Assembly: GCF_000426645.1 (NCBI RefSeq)
Contig: NZ_AUFT01000017.1
Span: forward strand, 62,001-126,000
Direction of reading: 5' to 3'
From: Nakamurella lactea DSM 19367
GTDB taxonomy: Bacteria; Actinomycetota; Actinomycetes; Mycobacteriales; Nakamurellaceae
Length of the DNA stretch: 64,000 nt
Both the position numbers and the translations under genes were made by a program. Shown here in pieces: positions 40,905-48,151 of the stretch (the first letter of the stretch is position 1; every line of letters begins with the position of its first letter). The notes under the pieces were generated by a model. The model ran no database searches, was not told the origin of the DNA, and saw nothing but the letters and a program-made list of their open reading frames with translations.

Positions 40905-41774
40905 CTACCAGGCCACGCTGGTGAGTTCGCTGTACAGATAGTCGATCTGATCCGGCTGCAGGGTCTGGCTGCGGAACATCTTCGGGCGCGGCTTCTTCAG
41001 CGCCACCGAGAGCTTCGGCGCGGCGCCGACGACGCGGAGTTCCGCGAGGGTTGCCGGCAACCGGTGGCGCAACAGGAAATGCCGGTAGACGAGGCTCGCC
41101 GTCTCGCGGAACAGTTCCCGGTTCGAGACATACAGGATCGACGCGAACAGCGGCAGGTTCTTGCGCCGGTCCTTGCGGAAGATGAGGTAGCAGTAGTCGT
41201 CATTGCGGCGGACCACCAGGTGCTGGGCCGCGGCCGCTGTCAGGTGGTCGCGGTAGATCTCGAGATCGCCGCCGCGGAGGGTCTGCGCGATCGCCCGCCG
41301 GTCGGTCACAATTCGGGCGCGCGCCGGCCACAGCGGCCAAGGCAGGTTGGGGACCAGAGCCGTGGCCGTATCGAGTTGTTGGAACTTGAGCCGGAGGTTC
41401 AAGGCCACCACATTGCCGCTCGGCGACAGATCGGTGAAGTGATAGCCCCGTTGACCGAGCAGGCTGCGGAGCAGCCGCAGACCTTGCGATCGGTAGTCCT
41501 CCAAAACGCACCACGCTGCGAGATTGCAGAAGCGCTCTGCGCGCCCCGCCATCACCCGTTCGGAGTACAACGCGAGATAGACTCCCACTACCTCGTCCGG
41601 GGTCCGCAGCAGGTAGCCGTGGTTCGGTTGTTCGGCGTGCCAAGGGGGTTGAAGTGCCGACGCCCAGGCCGCCGCATCTACCCGGGAATTGAGGTTGACG
41701 TGCAGAAAATCGGCCACCGACGGTAGGTCCGCGGCGGTGATCGGTTCGACGACAGCGGGACGAACAACCGGCAT
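40905..41774 (-). CDS. GNAT/FemAB-like acyltransferase candidate of the carrier-protein operon
   Basis: This 289-residue protein (from the ATG at 41774; a GTG at 41792 is also in frame) begins with a GNAT-type region: PITAADLPSVADFL, LLRTPDEVVGVYLALYS, then CNLAAWCVLEDYRSQGLRLLRSLLG, which looks like the acetyl-CoA/phosphopantetheine-binding motif, and SPSGNVVALNLRLKFQQLD. The C-terminal half has no clear match. GNAT enzymes transfer acyl groups from CoA or from carrier-bound thioesters. As first gene of an operon with an acyl carrier protein, it is a good candidate for moving the carrier-bound product to an amine or sugar. Sequence alone does not prove this. No Shine-Dalgarno is clear at either start. 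It diverges from the glycosyltransferase at 41950. Confidence 0.75.
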   Translation of the reverse strand: MPVVRPAVVEPITAADLPSVADFLHVNLNSRVDAAAWASALQPPWHAEQPNHGYLLRTPDEVVGVYLALYSERVMAGRAERFCNLAAWCVLEDYRSQGLRLLRSLLGQRGYHFTDLSPSGNVVALNLRLKFQQLDTATALVPNLPWPLWPARARIVTDRRAIAQTLRGGDLEIYRDHLTAAAAQHLVVRRNDDYCYLIFRKDRRKNLPLFASILYVSNRELFRETASLVYRHFLLRHRLPATLAELRVVGAAPKLSVALKKPRPKMFRSQTLQPDQIDYLYSELTSVAW

Positions 41775-41949
41775 GGGGTTAAAGTACTGCACGAGGGTGC
41801 TCGACGTGAAGGCTCCGTTACGCTCAGTGGTCGATCTGTTGTCGTAGAGCGCACTCGATCACTGGATTGGGCGTTGTCGGAAGGTGCTGTCGATCGCGAC
41901 GGAGAGGCGACCAGGTGTACGACATTCTCGGGCAGATCCGGACGACGCC

Positions 41950-42855
41950 GTGACGAGCGTGGTGATCGCGGCTCACAACGAATCCGCCGTCATCGGCCGT
42001 TGTCTCGATGCACTGCTGGCCGACGCAGCCCCGGGCGAACTCGACGTCACCGTGGTGGCGAACGGGTGCACCGATGCGACCGCGAGTGTCGCCGCCGCTC
42101 GGCCCGGCGTGCGAGTCGTCGACACCGCGGAGGCCGGCAAGGCCAAAGCGCTGAACCTGGGCGACGCCGTCGCCGTCGGGTATCCACGGATCTACCTCGA
42201 TGCCGACATCACGGCGTCGACCTTTGTCGTGCGGACGTTGGTCGAGGCGCTGGATCGGGGCGCGCGGCCGCCGGCCGGAGGCATTCCCGTGCTTGCCGTC
42301 GTCCCCCGCCGAGAACTCGACGTCCGGGGGAGACCACTGCTGGTTCGTGGCTACTTCGCGATCAACAAGAGACTTCCGGCCTTCCGGAGCGGTCTGTTCG
42401 GTCGGGGGGTGATCGCCCTGTCCGAAGCCGGCCGGCGAAGGTTCGACACCTTCCCGGAAATGGTCGCCGACGACCTGTTCCTCGATTCCCTGTTCGACGC
42501 TGCGGAAAAGCAGGAAGCCACCGCCGTCGCGACGGTGGTGGCGGCTCCGCTACGGACCAGGGACTTGGTGCGCAGGTTGGTCCGGGTACGCCGCGGGAAT
42601 GCCGCGATGCGGGCCGCCGGCCGATCCGGCGAGGTCGCGGTAGACGTGCGGCACGCGGATCGATGGGCCTGGCTCCGGGAGGTGGTGCTGCCGCAGCCCT
42701 GGCTCGCGCCCGCCGCGGTCGTGTACGTCGGGATCACCGCCCTCGCTGCCGTCCTTGCGCGCCGGTCGTCATCGAACGGCGATTCCTGGGGGCGGGACGA
42801 GTCGACCCGAACAAAGGCGGAAGCCATGAACGACGGCGAGGATTCCGATGGCTGA
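41950..42855 (+). CDS. Glycosyltransferase family 2
   Basis: The 301-residue GT-A enzyme begins MTSVVIAAHNESAVIGRCLDALL and has VTVVANGCTDAT, AGKAKALNLGDAVA, the DXD metal motif in YLDADITA and MVADDLFLDSLF in the catalytic region, plus one hydrophobic helix near the C-terminus (~255-275). Longer starts, up to the GTG at 41884, add residues unlike the family; I chose the GTG at 41950. It resembles membrane-associated transferases of the hyaluronan synthase/dolichol-phosphate type. The gene overlaps the deacetylase start by eight bases. The sugar is unknown. It lies divergent to the GNAT-ligase-decarboxylase-carrier operon. Confidence 0.87.
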   Translation: MTSVVIAAHNESAVIGRCLDALLADAAPGELDVTVVANGCTDATASVAAARPGVRVVDTAEAGKAKALNLGDAVAVGYPRIYLDADITASTFVVRTLVEALDRGARPPAGGIPVLAVVPRRELDVRGRPLLVRGYFAINKRLPAFRSGLFGRGVIALSEAGRRRFDTFPEMVADDLFLDSLFDAAEKQEATAVATVVAAPLRTRDLVRRLVRVRRGNAAMRAAGRSGEVAVDVRHADRWAWLREVVLPQPWLAPAAVVYVGITALAAVLARRSSSNGDSWGRDESTRTKAEAMNDGEDSDG

Positions 42856-43513
42856 TCGACTGCTGAACATCTGCTTCCACGGTATCGGGGAGCCCGGCCG
42901 CGAGCTGGAACCGGGTGAGGACCGGTACTGGATCGGGGTGGACCAATTCCACCGGATCCTCGATGAGATCGCGACCTGGCGCAACGTCAGGATCAGCTTC
43001 GATGACGGCAATCGGTCGGATCTCGAGTACGGACTTCCCGCACTGGTCGAAAGGGATCTGCATGCGACCTTCTTCGTCCTGGCGGGCCGGCTCGGGCAGC
43101 CCGGCAGCCTGGCCGAGGACGATGTTCGCGCCCTCGACCGAGCGGGGATGACGATCGGCACCCACGGGATGAACCATCGACCCTGGCGCGGAATGGCTTC
43201 GCAGGAACGGGAAATCGAGCTCGTCGAGGCCCGAGAGCGCATCGCGGATGCCAGTGGACGCCCGGTCGACCAAGCGGCGTTGCCTTTGGGGCGCTACGAC
43301 CGACAACTGCTGAGTTCCCTGAGGGGGCTGGGATATACCCGAGTATTCTCCAGCGATCGGCGTGCCTCGTCGGCAGGATCTTGGCTGCAGCCCAGGTTCA
43401 GCGTCCGCGTCGACGACAGCGCGAGTTCGATGAGGTCGACAGTTCTTCCGGTGCCCGCATTCTCATCGCAGCTGAAGGTTCAGCTGAAGGGCGTGGCCAA
43501 GAGGCTGCGCTGA
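42848..43513 (+). CDS. Polysaccharide deacetylase (NodB homology, carbohydrate esterase 4)
   Basis: The 221-residue protein shows the metal-binding NodB motifs: RISFDDGN with D52 and D53, and TIGTHGMNH with H106 and H110. The later motif P-x-G-R-Y-D (~147) replaces the usual R-x-P-Y/W-G, and the end of the domain is short. No signal peptide or anchor is visible, so it may act on a lipid-linked or cytoplasmic intermediate rather than on exported polymer. CE4 enzymes remove N-acetyl groups from GlcNAc or related sugars; a free amine so formed could be the acceptor for the product of the neighbouring carrier-protein operon. ATG at 42848 overlaps the previous gene. Confidence 0.85.
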   Translation: MADRLLNICFHGIGEPGRELEPGEDRYWIGVDQFHRILDEIATWRNVRISFDDGNRSDLEYGLPALVERDLHATFFVLAGRLGQPGSLAEDDVRALDRAGMTIGTHGMNHRPWRGMASQEREIELVEARERIADASGRPVDQAALPLGRYDRQLLSSLRGLGYTRVFSSDRRASSAGSWLQPRFSVRVDDSASSMRSTVLPVPAFSSQLKVQLKGVAKRLR

Positions 43514-43557
43514 AAGGTTCGTAGTTGTCGCGATTCGAATCAGCTGAAAGGACCGGG

Positions 43558-44880
43558 ATGCGCGAGCGCGTTCTCGTCATCGTCCAAAACCTGCCGGTGC
43601 CGCTGGACCGCCGGGTCTGGTTGGAATGCCAGGCGTTGACGGCCGCGGGGTACTCCGTCAGCGTGATCTGCCCGAAGGGGCCCGGCGACCCGGCCCGGCA
43701 GGAGATCGACGAGGTGGCGATCTACAAATACCGGCCGGCACCGGAGGCGCGAGGCCTCGGCGGCTTCGTCATCGAGTTCGTCTACTCCTGGCTGCGCACC
43801 GCGTGGCTGTCGCTGCGGGTGCGACGCGAGCGCGGCTTCGACGTGATCCAGGCCTGCAACCCTCCGGACACCTACTGGCTGCTGGCCCGGCTCTGGCGGC
43901 TGCGAGGCGTCACGTTCGTCTTCGACCAGCACGACCTGAATCCGGAGTTGTACCTGTCCAGGTTCGGCGAACCGACCTCGATCGGGGGAAAAGTGCAGTA
44001 CGGCGGCCTGCGCTGGCTGGAGCGGATGACGTACCGGACCGCGGCCAGGGTGATCTCCACCAATGAGTCGTACAAGAAGATCGCGGTCACCCGCGGCCAC
44101 CGTGACCCGGCCGATGTCACCGTGGTGCGCAGCGGCCCGGACACCCGACAGATGCGCCCGGTGTACCCGCCCGAGGACATCAGGGGCGAGGCCGAGCACC
44201 TGCTGGTGTACCTGGGCATCATGGGCCCGCAGGACGGCGTCGACACCGTGCTGGAGGTGATCGACGAGCTGGTGCACCGGCGCGGCCGCACCGGCCTGCG
44301 CGCCGCGCTGCTCGGCTTCGGCGACTGCCTGGACGACCTGAAGGCCCAGTGCACCAGACTCGGGCTGGACGACGTGGTCACCTTCACCGGCCGGGCCGAC
44401 AAGGCGATGGTCGCCGATTACCTGAGCGCCGCCGATGTCGGCCTGTGTCCGGACCGCAAGACCCCGCTCAACGACGTGTCGACGATGAACAAGACGATGG
44501 AATACATGGCGTACGCGCTGCCATCGGTCGCCTTCGACCTGGTCGAGACCAGAGTCTCCGGCGGCGACACGGTGCTGTACGTCGAATCGGGCGATGTTCA
44601 GGCATTCGCCGACGCGGTGGAGAAGCTGCTCGATGACCCGGACTTGCGGGCCGATCTCGGTATCGCCGCCCGCACCCGGGTGGCCGACGAACTGGACTGG
44701 CGTCCCCAGGCCGAACGCTACGTCTCGGTGTTTGACGCCGTCAGCGGCCGGAAAGCCTTGCCCGCGACCGGTTCAGAGAGCCGATCGGCCGGCGCCGGCA
44801 CCAGCCCGGCCGGCCGCGATTTCGTCGACCTGACCAACGAGGACGAATTCCGCCGGTTCGTCATCCAGCGGCGCCGGTAG
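43558..44880 (+). CDS. Glycosyltransferase family 4 (WbuB-like)
   Basis: The 440-residue GT-B enzyme starts MRERVLVIVQNLPVPLDRRVWLE, a beginning shared by a large actinobacterial group. It continues with FDVIQACNPPDTYWLLA, FVFDQHDLNPELY, ISTNESYKKIA, LVYLGIMGPQDGVD, FGDCLDDLKA and LNDVSTMNKTMEYMAYALPSVAFDLVE, where the E-x7-E region is recognisable. The ATG at 43558 lies five bases after AAAGGA; the frame extends eleven codons upstream without support. The last ~40 residues are a disordered tail. It ends the plus-strand group GT2-deacetylase-GT4 and converges with the beta-propeller-like gene. Confidence 0.92.
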   Translation: MRERVLVIVQNLPVPLDRRVWLECQALTAAGYSVSVICPKGPGDPARQEIDEVAIYKYRPAPEARGLGGFVIEFVYSWLRTAWLSLRVRRERGFDVIQACNPPDTYWLLARLWRLRGVTFVFDQHDLNPELYLSRFGEPTSIGGKVQYGGLRWLERMTYRTAARVISTNESYKKIAVTRGHRDPADVTVVRSGPDTRQMRPVYPPEDIRGEAEHLLVYLGIMGPQDGVDTVLEVIDELVHRRGRTGLRAALLGFGDCLDDLKAQCTRLGLDDVVTFTGRADKAMVADYLSAADVGLCPDRKTPLNDVSTMNKTMEYMAYALPSVAFDLVETRVSGGDTVLYVESGDVQAFADAVEKLLDDPDLRADLGIAARTRVADELDWRPQAERYVSVFDAVSGRKALPATGSESRSAGAGTSPAGRDFVDLTNEDEFRRFVIQRRR

Positions 44881-44897
44881 CGGCGCGGCGGCGGCCG

Positions 44898-45923
44898 TCA
44901 TCGTTGCACCACCGCCGGCGACGAAGCCTGCGGGATGAATACGGCCGGCGTGCCGGTCCCGTCGGCGGGCACCGACCAGATGTCCGAGACGGTCGCGTCG
45001 GCGCCGGTGCGGGGGAGTGCGTACAGGATGTGGTCGTTGTCCAGCCATTCCACCTGGTCGTCCACGCTGCGGGTCTCGGCCAGCACGGTCTGCTTGCCGG
45101 TCGTCAGGTCCATCACCGCCAGGTGCCACTGGCCCGGCGCGGCCGCACCTTGCCGGATCTTGAAGGCCACCCGAGTCCGGTCCGGGGACACCGACGGGCA
45201 CTCGGCGTCGCTGCGCAGCGACGTCATCGTCTTCTTCGCGATGCTGCCCTTGACCAACCAGGTCTTGGCCGCCGAGACCGAGAAGGCGGTGGCGTAGAAC
45301 GTGTCGTCGTCGACGAAGGTGACGCCCCAGAAGTTCCGGTCGACGGTGGTGAACGGCTTGCCGTCGACGGTGGTGGCGAAGTCCTCAAGGTTGCCGATCA
45401 CCGTGCCGTCGGCGCGCTGCAGCACGGTCGCGGTGGAGAACGTCGACGCCGCGTACGAGTGCCCGGTGACGAAGGTGGTGGTTGCCACCATCGATCCGTC
45501 GGCGGAGATCCGGGCCCGGCTCGGCAGCCCGGTGAGGGCGGTGGACAGCGTCGGCTGCAGCTGTGCGTCGAGCATCTGCACCCCGTACTTCGCCGCGATC
45601 CCGCGCTCCGCCGTGATGCACACCCCGTTGGTCCAGGTCGCGTACACCCGCTCGCAGCTGGACCCGAGAACGGCCCGTGGGCCGCCCGGGTCGGCCAGCG
45701 CAACGGTGGCCAGCTTTCCGTAGCTGTCGCCCAGCGCGCTGGACCGGAAGACCACGTGATTCTCCGCGAGAATCGCTGCCACGTCCGAGGTTTCCGGCAC
45801 GGCGGGCGCCGCCGCTGCCTCGTTGGCAGTCTGCGCCTTGGCGTAGATGAGGTAGCCGACGGCGGCGCCGATGGCCAGCACGAAGACCACCGCCAGCACG
45901 ACCAGGCGGACGCGAACCGTCAC
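44898..45923 (-). CDS. Membrane-anchored TolB-like beta-propeller protein of unknown role
   Basis: The 341-residue protein has one N-terminal membrane helix (~7-27) followed by a short Ala-rich linker and about 290 residues outside the cell. Repeats of the kind ISADGSMVATTTFVTG, FVDDDTFYATAF and SVSPDRTRVAFKIR resemble TolB/WD40-like propeller blades. No enzymatic motif is visible. Translation starts at GTG, five bases after GGAG. It is the last gene of an operon with the MFS transporter (13-base gap) and the WlbB-like acyltransferase. A role in sensing or binding polysaccharide at the cell surface is only a guess from the context. Confidence 0.7.
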   Translation of the reverse strand: MTVRVRLVVLAVVFVLAIGAAVGYLIYAKAQTANEAAAAPAVPETSDVAAILAENHVVFRSSALGDSYGKLATVALADPGGPRAVLGSSCERVYATWTNGVCITAERGIAAKYGVQMLDAQLQPTLSTALTGLPSRARISADGSMVATTTFVTGHSYAASTFSTATVLQRADGTVIGNLEDFATTVDGKPFTTVDRNFWGVTFVDDDTFYATAFSVSAAKTWLVKGSIAKKTMTSLRSDAECPSVSPDRTRVAFKIRQGAAAPGQWHLAVMDLTTGKQTVLAETRSVDDQVEWLDNDHILYALPRTGADATVSDIWSVPADGTGTPAVFIPQASSPAVVQR

Positions 45924-45936
45924 TGTTTCTCCGACG

Positions 45937-47247
45937 TCACTGCGTCACCGCCGCCGATGCGGGCCTGGCGATCCGGAGCAGCCAGCCGGCGATCGGCACG
46001 GTGATCACCATGCCGACCCCCATCACCAGCAACGCCACCGACCGGTCGCTCACCTGCCAGACCAACCCGAACAGGATCGATGAGGCGAACCTGGCCAGCG
46101 CCACCACGGTCTGCGCGGCACTGATGCCGGTCGCCCGCGCCGCCTCCGGCACCTCCCGGCTGGCCAGCGCCGCCAGCACCCCGTCGGTCGCCGCATAGAA
46201 GGTGCCCAGCAACAGCAGCGTCGCCACCGCGCCGCCGAGGCCGCCGAAGTGCGATGCCGCCAACGCATACGAGGCCAGCAGCAGCACGTGTCCGGCGATG
46301 AAGACCTTGCCGCGGCCGATCCGGTCGGCCAGCTTCCCGAGCGGGATGGCCAGGCCGAGATAGGCGGCGTTGGTGCCGACGAACAGCAGCGGGAAGTACT
46401 GCGCGGAGATCTGGCCACCGTCCTGCAGGGCCAGGTAGAGGAACCCGTCGCCGACGGTCACCACGCTCAGCAGCCCGGCGGCGATCAGCAACCGGCGCAG
46501 GCCGGGCTGCCGCAGGTCGGCCAGCCGCAGCTTGCGCGGCGGCGCGACCGGCTCGGCAGCCCCGTCAGCCCCGGCGTCCTTCGCATCGCGGGACCTGCGG
46601 CGCAGATCCGGGACGGCCAGCACCAGAACGGCGACACCCATCACCGCGAACGCCGCGGAGAAGACGAAAACTGTTTGGTAGCCGCCGATCCCGAACGGGA
46701 ACATGGCCAGCACGGCGAAGGCCAGCAGCGGGCCGATCAGCGCGCCGGTGGTGTCCATCGCCCGGTGCACGCCGAAGTTGCGGCCGAGATGATCCGGGTC
46801 GGACGCGGTCGCGATCAGCGCGTCGCGCGGGCCGGTGCGCAGCCCCTTGCCGATCCGGTCGGCGGCGATGGTCGAGGTGATGAACCAGAAGCCCTGGGTG
46901 ATCAGCAGGACGAACCGGGACAGCGCGGACAGCCCGTAGCCGACCGCGGCCACCCACTTCGGCCGATCCGAGCTGTCGGCCCACCAGCCGCCGGCGATCC
47001 GGACCAGCGCGCTGACGCCCTGGTAGATGCCGTCGACGAAGCCGTAGGCGAGCGGTCCCATGCCGATGACCACGGTGATGTACAGCGGCAGCACCGCGGC
47101 CACCGACTCCGAGGAGATATCGGTGAGCAGGCTGACGAAACCCAGGCCCAGCACCGCACCCGGCACCCGCTTGCGGATGGACCGGCCCGGGCCGGAATCG
47201 GTGGTGGTGGAACCTTTTCCGGGGGTGCCGCGCAGGGTGACGTACAT
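45937..47247 (-). CDS. Major facilitator superfamily transporter
   Basis: The 436-residue protein has 12 predicted helices with a cytoplasmic central loop (~215-245; LRRRSRDAKDAGADG). The MFS signature between helices 2 and 3 appears as GGWWADSSDRPKW, and LGKLADRIGRGK is the matching element in the second half. The N-terminus (GLGFVSLLTDISSESVAAVLPLY) is typical of the subgroup annotated as drug or small-molecule exporters. The substrate is unknown. It lies between a sugar acyltransferase (6-base gap) and the propeller protein in one operon, so export of a sugar-related molecule is possible but unsupported. Confidence 0.88.
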   Translation of the reverse strand: MYVTLRGTPGKGSTTTDSGPGRSIRKRVPGAVLGLGFVSLLTDISSESVAAVLPLYITVVIGMGPLAYGFVDGIYQGVSALVRIAGGWWADSSDRPKWVAAVGYGLSALSRFVLLITQGFWFITSTIAADRIGKGLRTGPRDALIATASDPDHLGRNFGVHRAMDTTGALIGPLLAFAVLAMFPFGIGGYQTVFVFSAAFAVMGVAVLVLAVPDLRRRSRDAKDAGADGAAEPVAPPRKLRLADLRQPGLRRLLIAAGLLSVVTVGDGFLYLALQDGGQISAQYFPLLFVGTNAAYLGLAIPLGKLADRIGRGKVFIAGHVLLLASYALAASHFGGLGGAVATLLLLGTFYAATDGVLAALASREVPEAARATGISAAQTVVALARFASSILFGLVWQVSDRSVALLVMGVGMVITVPIAGWLLRIARPASAAVTQ

Positions 47248-47253
47248 ATCGGA

Positions 47254-47892
47254 TCAGGCCTCGGTGGTCGCGGCCGCGGGTACCGCTCCGGCGTCGGCGA
47301 GCCCGTCTGTCGCCGCGAGACCGTCGCCGGAGCGCTGGTAGCGGCGACCGCAGGCGCACCGCAGGCTGTCGTCCAGCCGTTCGCCGCAGCTGCAGACCCA
47401 GCCGCGGACCCGGCCCGGATTGCCGACCACGAACGCGTGATCGGGCACATCGGCGACCACCACCGCGCCGGCGCCGATGAAGGCGTTGGCCCCGATGGTG
47501 ACGCCGCAGACCACCGTCACCCGGGCGCCGAGGGTGGCACCGGTGCGGACCAGGGTGGGCAGCAGGGCGTCAGCCCCGCGTTTGATCGCGGCCCGCGGCC
47601 GCAGGTCATTGGTGAAGGCGACCCCGGGACCGAGGAAGACCTCGTCCTCGACGGTGACGCCCTCGAAGATCATCACCTGGTTCTTGATGGTGACCCGGTC
47701 GCCGACTACCGCGCCGTACTCGACATAGGCGCCGTCGCAGACGTTGCAGTCGGTGCCGATCACCGCGCCGTCCACCACGTGCGCGAACGCCCAGACCCTG
47801 GTTCCGGCGCCGACGGTCGAACTCTCGCAGAGCCCGAGCGGGTGCACGAAGACGCCCGCCGGCAGTTGCTGCCCACCGCGATCGCCCACCAC
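47254..47892 (-). CDS. WlbB/WbpD-like UDP-amino-sugar N-acetyltransferase with C-terminal Cys cluster
   Basis: The 212-residue protein is a left-handed beta-helix acyltransferase (STVGAGTRVWAFAHVVDGAVIG and following hexapeptides). The region YGAVVGDRVTIKNQVMIFEGVTVEDEVFLGPGVAFTND is characteristic of WlbB/WbpD, which N-acetylate the 3-amino group of UDP-2-acetamido-3-amino sugars. After the helix comes VCSCGERLDDSLRCACGRRY, four Cys in two C-x-C pairs, probably a zinc knuckle known in this subgroup. Two tandem GTG codons can start it; 47892 is five bases after AGGAGG. With the WlbA-like dehydrogenase (20086) and the second aminotransferase (24059) it gives a plausible diacetamido-sugar path, although the genes lie 22 kb apart. 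Confidence 0.88.
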   Translation of the reverse strand: MVGDRGGQQLPAGVFVHPLGLCESSTVGAGTRVWAFAHVVDGAVIGTDCNVCDGAYVEYGAVVGDRVTIKNQVMIFEGVTVEDEVFLGPGVAFTNDLRPRAAIKRGADALLPTLVRTGATLGARVTVVCGVTIGANAFIGAGAVVVADVPDHAFVVGNPGRVRGWVCSCGERLDDSLRCACGRRYQRSGDGLAATDGLADAGAVPAAATTEA

Positions 47893-48151
47893 GAATTCCT
47901 CCTGCGCCGACGCCCTGCCGGGCCCACCCCCGGGTGCCGCGGCCGCTGCCGGCCACGCTCTGATGAGGTCAGTGTCGCACCTCGAGCGAAGTTGCGCTAG
48001 GTAGCCATGGGTCTCAGTTTCATATCCACCGAAAGAGTGATGACTGCACAAACTCGCGACTGACAGTCGGGAAACGGCGACAAGAGTGGCATGCTTTTGG
48101 GTGAGCGGAGGTCTTCGCCTCTCGCGATCGGCCCGGTGAGTGGAGCACGGT

